Source: RUG11462 sp045539315 (GTDB lineage: Bacteria > Bacillota > Clostridia > Oscillospirales > Acutalibacteraceae). Taken from it: 64,000 bases of DNA. Shown here piece after piece: positions 49,677-59,029 of this stretch. The notes beneath the pieces were generated by a model that saw only the letters and a list, made by a program, of their open reading frames with translations, had not been told where the DNA came from and made no database searches. How positions within the stretch are numbered: the first letter of the stretch is position 1; each line of letters starts with the position of its first letter. Where the stretch lies: positions 124,001 to 188,000 of the forward strand of contig JAZQFC010000037.1 in the NCBI GenBank assembly GCA_045539315.1. The letters run 5' to 3'. The position numbers and the translations under genes are program-made.

Positions 49677-52031
49677 ATGACAAATTTAGAGAATAATTTA
49701 GTTTTATTCGCTAAAACAATGTACCAAAAAGAAGTTAAACAACTAACATCAAGCGAACTTCATAATGTTGTTTCAAGCGCAATTATGGCGGAGATTTCAG
49801 ATAATTGGGCGGCCTCTGAAGGAAAGCACAACCAACAAAAAAGAGCATATTATTTCTCGGCAGAGTTTTTAGTTGGACGTGCGATTTACAATAATCTTTT
49901 TTGCCTAAAACGTACAGAAGACATAGCACAAATTCTTACAAAATACGGTAGCGATATCAATAAATTAGAAGAAATTGAAGATGCGGCGCTTGGCAATGGT
50001 GGTCTTGGTCGTCTTGCGGCTTGTTTTTTAGACAGTGCGGCAACTTTAAACCTACCTCTTGATGGTTATGGAATAAGATATAAATACGGTCTTTTCAAAC
50101 AACGCTTTGAAAATGGTTTTCAAAAAGAAGAACTTGATGACTGGACACGCTACGGCGACCCTTGGTCTATAAGGAAAGAAGACGAGGCAGTTTTAATTGA
50201 ATTTAGCGATGAAACTGTTAAAGCGGTGCCTTATGATATGCCGATTATCGGTTATGGTACAGATAATATTGGCACTTTAAGACTATGGCAAGCCGAGGCT
50301 TTGAGCGAATTTGATTTTGATTTGTTTAACGAGCAAAAATATACACAGTCGTTAAAGTACAAAAACAGCGCAGAAAACATTTCAAGAGTTTTATATCCTA
50401 ATGACACAACTTTTGCAGGCAAACTTCTTCGACTTAAGCAACAATATTTCTTCTCATCTGCATCGCTAAAAGATGCTTTGAAGAGATTTAAAGCGCAATA
50501 TGGCAACGATTTTTCAAAGTTGCCTGATGCAGTTACAATTCAACTTAACGATACTCACCCTGTTATTTCAATTCCTGAACTTATCAGACTTTTGCAACTT
50601 GAAGGTGTAAGTTTTGAAAATGCGCTTGAAATTGCTTCAAAAGTATTCAATTACACAAACCACACCATTATGCAAGAGGCTTTGGAAAAATGGGATTTGA
50701 AGTTTGTTAGAAGAATTTCAAAAGATGTTGCAGATATTATTTTAAAAATTGATAAAAAGTTCAAACTCGAGTTAAAAAGAGCAAACTTTGATACTAAAAA
50801 ACTAAATGAAGTTGAGATAGTGCAAGGCAAAACAGTTCATATGGCTTATCTTGCTTGTTATTGTTGTAAATATATCAATGGTGTTGCTGAACTCCATACT
50901 GAAATTTTAAAAGACGATGTGCTTAAATGTTGGTATGAGATGATGCCAGAAAAATTCCAAAACAAAACCAATGGTATCACTCAAAGAAGATGGTTAGGAC
51001 TTTGTAACCCTGAATTATCTTCGCTTATCACTCGCCTTTTGAAAAGCGAGAATTGGCTTACAGATTTAAACCAATTAAAAGCGCTTGAAAAATATAGCGA
51101 TGATAAGAATATTCTTGATGAATTTATTAAAATCAAGCAAAACAACAAGCAAAAATTAAGCGACTACATTCTTGCAAACGAAGGTATAAAAATTGATTCT
51201 GAAACAGTTTTTGATGTGCAGATTAAAAGGCTTCACGAGTATAAACGCCAATTTTTAAATGCTTTGGCAATTTTAGAACTTGCATTTAGAATTAAAGAGG
51301 GCAGTTTGAAAGACTTTAAGCCTACCACATTTATTTTTGGTGCAAAATCTGCGCCTGGCTATTTTAGAGCAAAGGCGATTATAAAACTTATTGATGAAAT
51401 CAGAAAGTTTATTGAAAATGATAGCGTTGTAAGTAAATATATAAAAATTGTTTTTGTTTCTAATTACAATGTTTCTTATGCCGAAAAAATCATTGCTGCT
51501 GCTGATGTTTCGGAGCAAATTTCAACTGCAGGCACAGAGGCTTCTGGCACAGGTAATATGAAATTAATGCTTAATGGCGCTTGTACTCTTGGCACTTATG
51601 ACGGCGCTAATGTTGAAATCGTAAGCGAAGCAGGAATGGAAAATAACTTCATTTTCGGCGCAAGAGTTGAAGAAATTGAGAAAATTAAAGATTCTTATGA
51701 TGTTAAGAAGTATTATAAATCAAACAAAGGCTTCAAACGAGTGTTAGACGCGCTTATTGATGGCACACTTGATGATGATAATACCGGAATGTTTAAAGAA
51801 CTTTACTCGGCAATTTTAGAAGGCGCTTCTTGGCACGAGCCTGACCACTACTTTTTAGCGCTTGATTTCGATGATTTTATCAAGGCCAAAATCGATATAA
51901 ATAATTGCCAGAAAGACAAGTATTTATACGCTAAAAAATGTTTTATTAATATGTGTAATGCAGGTAAATTCTCATCAGACAGAACAATAAAACAATATGC
52001 AGATGAAATCTGGCATATCAAAAAAGTTTAA
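49677..52031 (+). CDS. glgP: Glycogen/maltodextrin phosphorylase (GT35)
   Basis: A 784-residue PLP-dependent alpha-glucan phosphorylase yielding glucose 1-phosphate. Marks are KRAYYFSAEFLVGRAIYNNL, EDAALGNGGLGRLAACFLDS, QLNDTHPVISIPEL, NGITQRRWL, VQIKRLHEYKRQFLN and the PLP site TEASGTGNMKLMLNG with Lys629. It is slightly shorter than E. coli GlgP. The position directly after malQ suggests it acts on imported maltodextrins as well as glycogen. The ATG at 49677 is used; a TTG two codons earlier is too near AAAGGA. Confidence 0.96.
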   Translation: MTNLENNLVLFAKTMYQKEVKQLTSSELHNVVSSAIMAEISDNWAASEGKHNQQKRAYYFSAEFLVGRAIYNNLFCLKRTEDIAQILTKYGSDINKLEEIEDAALGNGGLGRLAACFLDSAATLNLPLDGYGIRYKYGLFKQRFENGFQKEELDDWTRYGDPWSIRKEDEAVLIEFSDETVKAVPYDMPIIGYGTDNIGTLRLWQAEALSEFDFDLFNEQKYTQSLKYKNSAENISRVLYPNDTTFAGKLLRLKQQYFFSSASLKDALKRFKAQYGNDFSKLPDAVTIQLNDTHPVISIPELIRLLQLEGVSFENALEIASKVFNYTNHTIMQEALEKWDLKFVRRISKDVADIILKIDKKFKLELKRANFDTKKLNEVEIVQGKTVHMAYLACYCCKYINGVAELHTEILKDDVLKCWYEMMPEKFQNKTNGITQRRWLGLCNPELSSLITRLLKSENWLTDLNQLKALEKYSDDKNILDEFIKIKQNNKQKLSDYILANEGIKIDSETVFDVQIKRLHEYKRQFLNALAILELAFRIKEGSLKDFKPTTFIFGAKSAPGYFRAKAIIKLIDEIRKFIENDSVVSKYIKIVFVSNYNVSYAEKIIAAADVSEQISTAGTEASGTGNMKLMLNGACTLGTYDGANVEIVSEAGMENNFIFGARVEEIEKIKDSYDVKKYYKSNKGFKRVLDALIDGTLDDDNTGMFKELYSAILEGASWHEPDHYFLALDFDDFIKAKIDINNCQKDKYLYAKKCFINMCNAGKFSSDRTIKQYADEIWHIKKV

Positions 52032-52039
52032 ATAGAAGT

Positions 52040-52071
52040 AAAAAGCCAACCTCAAATGAGGTTGGCTTTTT
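52040..52071 (+). terminator. Terminator of the maltodextrin operon
   Basis: A 13-bp stem (AAAAGCCAACCTC and its complement) with a 4-nt loop and T5, just after glgP. Confidence 0.88.
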
Positions 52072-52175
52072 CGTCATTCTGAACACGCGTGAAGAATCTT
52101 TTTAAATCCATCGCCAAAGGCGATACCTACAGAGCCTTCTTTCTCAAGAAGGTGGCATTTTCGCAGAAAATGACG
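52072..52175. repeat. Palindromic REP/MITE-like intergenic element
   Basis: A 104-bp element, richer in GC than its surroundings, bounded by CGTCATTCTG and the imperfect inverse CAGAAAATGACG. Inside are three further hairpins: ATCGCC-AAA-GGCGAT (52110-52124), CCTTCTT-TCTC-AAGAAGG, and CATTTTC-GCA-GAAAATG. The CGTCATTCTG...GAAGAATCT wording is one I recall from repeated intergenic elements of gut Firmicutes. It codes for nothing. The stretch to 52287 includes a C-rich AGCCCCTCCCCTACG and nothing else recognisable. Confidence 0.65.
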
Positions 52176-52287
52176 GATGATGGACAAAACAGCCCCTCCC
52201 CTACGATAGAATATTTGTTTTATTGCAGGTCAGTTTTTATTTGCTAAAAAATATTAAAAATTATATTAATCTTTTAGAAAAAATGGG

Positions 52288-52316
52288 TTGTTTCTTGTGG
52301 AATTTTGTGTTAAAAT
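52288..52316 (+). promoter_or_regulatory. Promoter of galKT
   Basis: TTGTTT, 17-bp spacer ending TGT, TAAAAT, 30 bp upstream of galK. No LacI-type operator is visible around it. Confidence 0.6.
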
Positions 52317-52346
52317 AAGATGAATATTTTTTAAGGGAGAAATTTT

Positions 52347-53636
52347 ATGTTTAATGCACAAAGTTTAAAAGCAGAACTTTTTAGTGGTAAATATGAAAAC
52401 ACTTTCAAAAAACTTTACCCTAATCAACAAAATGTTGCTGAACGTTATGCACGAGTTGTTGATAAGTTTGTAAATAAATATGGCGATAGCGAGGGGTTAA
52501 GGCTTTTCTCTGCTCCTGGCAGAACTGAAGTTGGCGGTAACCATACAGACCATCAGCAAGGTTGCGTGCTCGCTGCGGGCGTTGATTTGGACGTTATTGC
52601 AGTTGCCAGAAAAACTGATACAGGTATTATCAGAATTCAGTCTGAAGGCTTCGCAGAAGATGTTATTGATTTGAGTGTGCTTACCCCTCAAGAAGACGAA
52701 GTAGAACACGCGCCTGCGCTTGTTCGTGGTGTTGCTGCAAGATTCAAGCAATTAGGCTATGAAATCGGCGGTTTTGACGCTTACACAACTTCTAATGTTT
52801 TAAAAGGGTCCGGTCTTTCATCATCTGCGGCATTTGAAGTGCTTGTTTGCACACTTCTTAACTCGCTTTATAATGACGGAAAAATGGATTCAGTTGAAAA
52901 AGCAATTGTTTCGCAATATGCAGAAAATGAATTCTTTAAAAAGCCTTGTGGACTTATGGACCAAATGGCTTGTTCATACGGTGGTTTTGTTGGCATTGAT
53001 TTTGATGACCCTGCAAACCCTGTTATCGAAAAAGTTGATTTTGATTTTAACGCAGTAAACCACTCGCTTTGTATTGTTGATACAGGTGGTTGCCACGCTG
53101 ATTTGACTGCTGATTATGCCGGTGTTCCTGCTGAAATGAAGGCAGTAGCCGCTTACTTTGGCAAAGGTGTGCTTCGTGATGTTGATGAGCAAGAATTTTA
53201 CTCATCTGTTTCAAAACTTCGTGATGCTGTTTCCGACAGAGCGATTCTTCGCGCTATTCACTTCTTTAATGACAACCGCAGAGCAGTAGTTTTAAAAGAA
53301 AAATTAAAAGCAAATGATTTTGAAGGCTTTAAACAAACAATTTTAGAGTCAGGCAAATCTTCGTTGCAATGTTTGCAAAATGTTTTTGCATCTTCTAACC
53401 CTGGTGAGCAAGGTTTGACCCTCGCTCTTACATTAACAGAGAAAATTCTTAATGGCAAAGGCGCTTTCCGTGTTCACGGTGGTGGTTTTGCAGGAACAAT
53501 TCAAGCATTTGTTCCAAACGATATTTTGCCTACATATAAATACGAAATTGAAAAAGTATTTGGCGAAGGCAAATGCTATGTTTTATCAATTCGCCCTGTT
53601 GGTGGCGTTGAAATAACACCTAATTTATTTGATTAA
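52347..53636 (+). CDS. galK: Galactokinase
   Basis: A 429-residue GHMP kinase that phosphorylates galactose to galactose 1-phosphate, the entry step of the Leloir pathway. The sugar-binding N-terminal motif is SAPGRTEVGGNHTDHQQG, the ATP-binding motif is LKGSGLSSSAAFEVL and the C-terminal motif is FRVHGGGFAGTIQAF. The GGNHTDH wording replaces the usual GEHTDY but is common in Clostridia. GGGAG lies 7 nt before the ATG. Operon with galT, 26 bp apart; galE is not in the window. Confidence 0.95.
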   Translation: MFNAQSLKAELFSGKYENTFKKLYPNQQNVAERYARVVDKFVNKYGDSEGLRLFSAPGRTEVGGNHTDHQQGCVLAAGVDLDVIAVARKTDTGIIRIQSEGFAEDVIDLSVLTPQEDEVEHAPALVRGVAARFKQLGYEIGGFDAYTTSNVLKGSGLSSSAAFEVLVCTLLNSLYNDGKMDSVEKAIVSQYAENEFFKKPCGLMDQMACSYGGFVGIDFDDPANPVIEKVDFDFNAVNHSLCIVDTGGCHADLTADYAGVPAEMKAVAAYFGKGVLRDVDEQEFYSSVSKLRDAVSDRAILRAIHFFNDNRRAVVLKEKLKANDFEGFKQTILESGKSSLQCLQNVFASSNPGEQGLTLALTLTEKILNGKGAFRVHGGGFAGTIQAFVPNDILPTYKYEIEKVFGEGKCYVLSIRPVGGVEITPNLFD

Positions 53637-53662
53637 TTTATTTTTAAGGAGAATTTTTTAAT

Positions 53663-54634
53663 ATGGCTGAATTAAGATGGCACCCACTTATTGAAGACTG
53701 GGTTATGATCGCTTCTCACAGACAAAACAGACCACAAATGCCAAAGGACTGGTGTCCTTTCTGTCCTGGTTCCGGCAAAGTTCCAGATGAATTTGATGTT
53801 TACGAGTATGATAACGATTTTCCTGCTCTTTCACAAAACCCACCTGAACCAGACGATGTTGCTACTGACTTTTTCAAAGTAGCGCCTGCTTATGGTAAAT
53901 GCGAGGTTATTTTGTATTCACCTGAACACACTGTAACATTGCCTGAACTTTCAGTTGACCACATTTCAAAATTGGTTGACTTATGGGTAGAGCGATTTAA
54001 TGTTATTAAATCTGATGACAAGATTAAATATGTTTTCATTTTTGAAAACAGAGGAGAGGCAGTTGGCGTTACAATGCCACACCCTCATGGTCAAATTTAT
54101 GGTTATTCAGTTGTGCCTAAAAAATTGCAACTTGAAGTAAATAGCGCTAAAAAATATTTGGCGGAAAACAATAAATGTATCTTCTGCGATATGCTAGATA
54201 AAGAAAAAGAAGCGCAAGACAGAATTATTTTTGAAACAGAGCATTTTACTGTATTTTTACCATTCTTCTGCGAGTATCCTTATGGTGTTTATATTATGTC
54301 TAATCGCCATGTTTCAAACATTGCAGAGTTTACTGAAGATGAAAAACGCGATTTTGCAAAGGTTATTCGCGAAACAACAGGTATGCTTGACAGCCTTTTT
54401 GATATGAAATTCCCTTATATGATGTGTATGCATAATGCACCTGTAAACGGCGAAGATAACAGCGAATATTATCACTTCCACGTTGAATTCTTCCCACCAA
54501 TGCGTTCTGGAGATAAGATTAAATTCAACGCTTCTTCTGAAACAGGCGCTTGGGCGCATTGCAACCCAACTGCACCTGAAGAAAAAGCGAAAGAACTTCG
54601 TGCAGCGCACAAAAAATTCATTGAAAATAATTAA
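53663..54634 (+). CDS. galT: Galactose-1-phosphate uridylyltransferase (HIT-type)
   Basis: A 323-residue GalT that exchanges UMP between UDP-glucose and galactose 1-phosphate. The zinc site begins with C31-x2-C34 (CPFCPGSG). The active site is H140-P-H142 (MPHPHGQIYGY), with His142 the expected nucleophile. Later motifs are CEYPYGVYIMSNRHV and HFHVEFFPPMRSGDKIKF. It belongs to the HIT-superfamily form rather than the GalT2 form common in lactobacilli. It follows galK with an AAGGAG ribosome site and ends at a strong terminator. Confidence 0.95.
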   Translation: MAELRWHPLIEDWVMIASHRQNRPQMPKDWCPFCPGSGKVPDEFDVYEYDNDFPALSQNPPEPDDVATDFFKVAPAYGKCEVILYSPEHTVTLPELSVDHISKLVDLWVERFNVIKSDDKIKYVFIFENRGEAVGVTMPHPHGQIYGYSVVPKKLQLEVNSAKKYLAENNKCIFCDMLDKEKEAQDRIIFETEHFTVFLPFFCEYPYGVYIMSNRHVSNIAEFTEDEKRDFAKVIRETTGMLDSLFDMKFPYMMCMHNAPVNGEDNSEYYHFHVEFFPPMRSGDKIKFNASSETGAWAHCNPTAPEEKAKELRAAHKKFIENN

Positions 54635-54644
54635 TTAAAACAAC

Positions 54645-54675
54645 AAAAACGCACTTCGTTTGAAGTGCGTTTTTT
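54645..54675. terminator. Bidirectional terminator between galT and the beta-helix protein gene
   Basis: A 12-bp stem (AAAACGCACTTC/GAAGTGCGTTTT) with a 4-nt loop and A/T tracts on both sides; it serves both convergent genes. Confidence 0.87.
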
Positions 54676-54677
54676 AT

Positions 54678-57600
54678 TTATTTAACTTGAATTTTTTGTG
54701 TTTTAGACCACTTACTGTAAGCGAACTCTTTTCCATTCTTGACATATGCTCTCGCTTGAACTTTATATTTGCCTTTTTTAAGATTTTTAATAGTTCTTGT
54801 AATATTTTTTGTGGCCTTAAACTGTTTTATAGTCCATTTGCCTTTGATTCTAAATCTTAATTCAAAGCCTTTAGCATCTTGAACTTTTGTGTATTTAACT
54901 TTAAACTTGCCTTTTGCTTTAACCTTTGAAAGTTTGATTTCAGGCACTTTTAAAGTTAATTTTTCTAAAGTTTCTTCGCTTAAAATCGCATTACATTTTT
55001 CACAAACAGTTCTTTGCTCGCCTTCTTCGAAATAAGTTGGTTGCTTTTTAACGATTACTTTTTCGCTATGGGTAAGTTTTTCGATAGTTTCTTCATAAGT
55101 ATCGCCGCATTTACAACCAAATATATTTGCGCCATCATTTATGCAAGTTGCAGGGAAAGTTGCGATTATTTTATACTCGTGGTTAAGTTTTTCAACTGCG
55201 TCTTGATAAGTATCGCCACACATTGAACAAGCATAAATCATTGCGCCTTCCACTTCGCAAGTGCTAAAAACAGCACTAATAAGTTTATACTCGTGAGTAA
55301 GTTTGCCTGTTTCCTGGTCTGCATATGTATAATCACAATTTTTACACTTATGAAGTGTATAACCACCCTCATCACAAGTAGGCTCTACCACAGTTTCAGA
55401 CATAGTATGACCAAAAGCCTGAATTGAAGTCGCTACAATCAAACTACAATCTTTACACTTTTTATACATACTGCCATCATCAGTACAAGTAGCAGGAACA
55501 TCAACTATCCATTCAGAATTTTTATGTCCCAATGCTTCAACTATATTGGTTTTATTAATCTGCTCACCACAGTTTGAACATTCTTCGCAGTCATAACCAT
55601 CTTCTTCACAAGTAGGTTTAACTGTTTTATTTGAATATGAATGGTTAAGTTTAGGAATGCTTTCGGTTTTTACAATCTTTTCGCAAACGGTACAACTAAT
55701 AGTCTTCTCGCCTGCTACTTCACATTCAGGAGCCTTTGTTTCAACCCATTCTCCTTCCTTATGACCGGTAGCAGTAACAGTTTCAGAGTCCATTATTCTA
55801 TTACAAACAGAACAGGTTTTAGTTTTCACGCCATCACGAGTGCAAGTAGGATTTGAAATAGTAACCCAGTCGCCTACATCATGTTGAACGTTTTTGTAAA
55901 TTGATAAATTATCAAGATAAATATATTGGAATACACCGAGTTTTCCGATAGTAGTACCATATGTTGAGCAAGACAGTCCTATATTAGAAATTTTTGTTTT
56001 CCATTTTTGTTGGTCTTCTTCTGAAAAGTCTGTTAAATAAACTTTATAAGTAACACCATCTTCGGTATAAGTTGTATAAAGGTCAGAGAATGGAATTCTG
56101 CATAAATTATTAGGGTCTGTTTGCAACTTCTTATCGCCGTTGCCAAATGTGCTAACTGTTTTTGTTACGCCACCTACAGTTGTGTAAGAAAGCGAAGCGC
56201 CTGCAAAGCTAAGTTTATATCTATTATAATTATCAGAAGCCATATATTTTTGCTCTTCTGTAATAGCTACACCGTTTACAGTTGCATCGGTAATAAGCTC
56301 AAACTGAATTCCTTCAGCCAAAGTATCATTTGCCAGTGCAGATTTTAACTTATCAAAACCTGTTTTCCAAGCATATCCGCCTGAATAAGCAGTGTTTGTA
56401 TTACTTGAGTTTGTAAGATAAATCGCTTTTGTTCCGTTTGGACAAACTGCGCTACCGCCTGCAGGACTACCCTTAGGACCTGACCAGCAATTAGCATAAT
56501 TTGTATTCGAGCCAACAGTTGTTGTCTCAAAGTCTTCAACAAGTGTTACATCTGCTTTTTCGTTGTAGAACTTTTCAGAACTCTCAATTTCATCCATTTC
56601 GCCATTATTAACTTGAATGTCATCAACGAAAACTTCTCTGTCTGTCTGCAACTTCGCTTTAATTGTGATAGTAGTTGACTTTCTCATATTTTCCGGCGTT
56701 ACACGAAGATTATTTGAATTGTTATATTTTTCGTTGAATGTAAAAATTCTGTATTCAGGATTTTTAACAGTAACTGATTTTGAATAAGTAACTGATTTAC
56801 CATCGGCAGTTGTTTCAAAATAAACTGTAAACGCTTGTTGCTCGCCGTTTGGATTAAAGTATATTCTAAATCCGTTTGCATTTTTCAAATCCTGTGTATG
56901 CAAATAGAATTTTGCGCTAACATCTACTGCAGTAGTGCCTGTGTTTACAAGGCGCAGCGCTTTTGTTGACTTTGTTTTTTGGTTTAGCGCATTATAATCA
57001 TCAGTAATATCAACGAAAGCAGTTGAAGTGTTGGTAGAAGAAGTTAATCTATCAATACCAGACATAGTGGACCACTCGGTACCTGTACCTTTAGCGCCAA
57101 CATCGTTGCTTTCAAAGTCTATCATTGTATGGTATTTTTCATCAAAGATATATTGCGGGCGAGCCTCACCCTTACCTTGATAAGCGCCCATATTTATATT
57201 GTCTTTATCAATTGGGTTGCCAAAGAAATCGGTAGGGCACTCATGAAAGCCATCTTCAATATAATAACCTGTGCCAATAGCAGGAGAACCCTCATAAAGT
57301 TTATAAACATCACAAGATTCTCTGCCAATTGAAGCGCGACCACCATCTATAAACAATGGGTCTGCGCCTTCTATGTTACCTGAAACTTCTCTGTATAAAT
57401 AAACTTCGTTTCCGCTTGAATCAGTTTTAGTTGTCACTGTGCCGTTATCAGGACAGTTTTTAAAATTCTTTCCTGCAAAAAGATTGTTTTTAAAAACTGT
57501 TTCGGTGTTATTTCCTAATCCTACGCCTGGCATTTTATCAAGCCAGAAAATGTTGTTTGCAATCAAAGTATTATGAGGCAAACTTCTGCCACTCAAGGAG

Positions 57601-58856
57601 TTTACCCCTTTATCATAAGAGAAGAAAAGATGAGTTGCATTGCCACCTGTATTTCTTGAAGCATAAATTGTATTGTTATAAATTCTTGTATCTTCAATAG
57701 CATCGGTGAAGTTAAATGTATAATGTTTATCTGCCTGTGAGATGTTATATCTTACAGTTGAACCCTTATTAAATGAATATCCACCATCCCAGTTTTTTGC
57801 TTCTGTACAAATAAGCATAAAGCCGCCTACATTATCGTGAGAATAGTTGTATTGGAATGTGGTATAGTAACACTGATAGTCACAGTCAAAACCTTGACCA
57901 TCATAGATAGTTCTTGTATCATACGCTTCGTTGTATTGGAAAAGCGAACCATAAGAAGCAAACGGCCACATAGCAACGTGAGCAGTATTAGTTGCATAAG
58001 AGTGCGCCTTGCCACAAACGTTATACTCAACAAGCGGTTGATTACAGTTGTTTGGCAAGATACCATCTTTACCGATATTGTAAAGAGTGTTGCCACGAAT
58101 TACAACACCTTTTGCAGCATTTTTGTTTATTTCGCCCTTGTAATTACAACCCGCGTTCCAACCATTTACGCCGATACCATTTGTTTTAACATTGCTTACT
58201 TGGTTGTTTTCAATAGTAATGCCATCTATCCAACCTTCGATGTTAATGCCTGAAAGACCCGAACGAGAGTTAATTGACCAGTTGTTAGGGTTAGAACCAT
58301 TTATAATACAATCGTGAAGGTAGTTGCCAATCATTCTATTTGAGTTATTATCACTATAGAATTTAACAACATATTGAGTACCTGTACCGTTTGTACCATT
58401 ATAAAGACTTAAATTTGAAATATCCCAATAGTTTTGGTTAGTTCCAAGGAAAAGACAGGTGTCATAGTTTGGCAAACCGTCTAATTGGTCATCATAAAGC
58501 GATGCAATATATGGCAAATCTTTAGTTTCATCGCCATAACAAGAAATATAGTTTATGTTATCTTTATCGCCTGTACCTTTTGGCCAAAGGAAAGTATCGG
58601 TCCAGATACAACCCCTTTTAAAAAGAATTGCGCTACCTGGTGAAAAAGTGGTTTTATTAACATTTTCAAGCGTTTGCCACGCGGTTTCAGGTGTTAGTCC
58701 GTCCTTTTTATCGTTACCATTATCTGCGTCAACATAATAAGTCAACCCTGTGTTTCCAATTTTCTTATTTTCTGCCGCGGCATTAATTGAAACGCTCACA
58801 GAAACTGCAGAAATTATAATAAGCAAAGATAAAAGTAAACTTAATAGTTTTTTCAT
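54678..58856 (-). CDS. Large secreted right-handed beta-helix protein with eight His/Cys repeats and Fn3-like end
   Basis: A 1392-residue secreted protein, counted from the ATG at 58856 that has GGAG 7 nt upstream. After a signal peptide comes a parallel beta-helix domain of about 550 residues (YYVDADNGNDKKDGLTPETAW, many xNNxx-type coils, GNPIDKDNINMGAYQ), as in pectate-lyase-like and PL/GH enzymes. Two beta-sandwich, CBM-like domains follow (MIDFESNDVGAKG near residue 580; LVEDFETTTVGSN near 770). Then come eight 37-40-residue His/Cys repeats and a C-terminal Fn3-like domain of about 90 residues. No sortase motif or dockerin is seen. A polysaccharide-active role is likely, but the catalytic residues and substrate are unknown. 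Confidence 0.82.
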   Translation of the reverse strand: MKKLLSLLLSLLIIISAVSVSVSINAAAENKKIGNTGLTYYVDADNGNDKKDGLTPETAWQTLENVNKTTFSPGSAILFKRGCIWTDTFLWPKGTGDKDNINYISCYGDETKDLPYIASLYDDQLDGLPNYDTCLFLGTNQNYWDISNLSLYNGTNGTGTQYVVKFYSDNNSNRMIGNYLHDCIINGSNPNNWSINSRSGLSGINIEGWIDGITIENNQVSNVKTNGIGVNGWNAGCNYKGEINKNAAKGVVIRGNTLYNIGKDGILPNNCNQPLVEYNVCGKAHSYATNTAHVAMWPFASYGSLFQYNEAYDTRTIYDGQGFDCDYQCYYTTFQYNYSHDNVGGFMLICTEAKNWDGGYSFNKGSTVRYNISQADKHYTFNFTDAIEDTRIYNNTIYASRNTGGNATHLFFSYDKGVNSLSGRSLPHNTLIANNIFWLDKMPGVGLGNNTETVFKNNLFAGKNFKNCPDNGTVTTKTDSSGNEVYLYREVSGNIEGADPLFIDGGRASIGRESCDVYKLYEGSPAIGTGYYIEDGFHECPTDFFGNPIDKDNINMGAYQGKGEARPQYIFDEKYHTMIDFESNDVGAKGTGTEWSTMSGIDRLTSSTNTSTAFVDITDDYNALNQKTKSTKALRLVNTGTTAVDVSAKFYLHTQDLKNANGFRIYFNPNGEQQAFTVYFETTADGKSVTYSKSVTVKNPEYRIFTFNEKYNNSNNLRVTPENMRKSTTITIKAKLQTDREVFVDDIQVNNGEMDEIESSEKFYNEKADVTLVEDFETTTVGSNTNYANCWSGPKGSPAGGSAVCPNGTKAIYLTNSSNTNTAYSGGYAWKTGFDKLKSALANDTLAEGIQFELITDATVNGVAITEEQKYMASDNYNRYKLSFAGASLSYTTVGGVTKTVSTFGNGDKKLQTDPNNLCRIPFSDLYTTYTEDGVTYKVYLTDFSEEDQQKWKTKISNIGLSCSTYGTTIGKLGVFQYIYLDNLSIYKNVQHDVGDWVTISNPTCTRDGVKTKTCSVCNRIMDSETVTATGHKEGEWVETKAPECEVAGEKTISCTVCEKIVKTESIPKLNHSYSNKTVKPTCEEDGYDCEECSNCGEQINKTNIVEALGHKNSEWIVDVPATCTDDGSMYKKCKDCSLIVATSIQAFGHTMSETVVEPTCDEGGYTLHKCKNCDYTYADQETGKLTHEYKLISAVFSTCEVEGAMIYACSMCGDTYQDAVEKLNHEYKIIATFPATCINDGANIFGCKCGDTYEETIEKLTHSEKVIVKKQPTYFEEGEQRTVCEKCNAILSEETLEKLTLKVPEIKLSKVKAKGKFKVKYTKVQDAKGFELRFRIKGKWTIKQFKATKNITRTIKNLKKGKYKVQARAYVKNGKEFAYSKWSKTQKIQVK
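54954..55883 (-). repeat. Eight tandem His/Cys repeats in the beta-helix protein
   Basis: Protein-level repeats of 37-40 residues with the pattern H-x(11-13)-C-x4-G-x(4-6)-C-x2-C. Most copies have PTC or ATC followed by an acidic-Gly pair, then CxxC. Copy 7 has CxC in place of CxxC and copy 8 has Tyr in place of the first Cys. The DNA copies have diverged, so this is old duplication. Each unit offers three Cys, and the next unit one His, as possible metal ligands. Confidence 0.8.
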
Positions 58857-58885
58857 AACATATCTCCTCATTTTAAACTAATTTA

Positions 58886-58914
58886 ATTATATCACACCGA
58901 AAAAACATCGTCAA
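58886..58914 (-). promoter_or_regulatory. Promoter of the beta-helix protein gene
   Basis: TTGACG, 17-bp spacer ending TGA, perfect TATAAT on the minus strand, 29 bp upstream of the ATG. Confidence 0.78.
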
Positions 58915-58968
58915 TTGAAAAACTAAACAAAACAAAAGCAAAACTCTATTGCAATATCAACAAAAATA

Positions 58969-58996
58969 TTGACAGACATTTAAAAAATGGTATAAT
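58969..58996 (+). promoter_or_regulatory. Promoter of the BIG2 protein gene
   Basis: Perfect TTGACA, 16-bp spacer ending TGG, perfect TATAAT, 33 bp upstream of the ATG. Confidence 0.78.
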
Positions 58997-59029
58997 ATAA
59001 TTAGAACATTTGATTTAGGAGGGATTAAA

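Noticed and set aside
54954..55883. Tandem repeats considered as a CRISPR or DNA-level repeat array.
   Set aside because: The units are 111-120 bp, diverged at DNA level and keep one reading frame; they are protein repeats.
57837..58253. Antisense open frame of 138 codons opposite the beta-helix protein.
   Set aside because: Arises from the repetitive Asn/Thr-rich codons of the beta-helix; no start signal.
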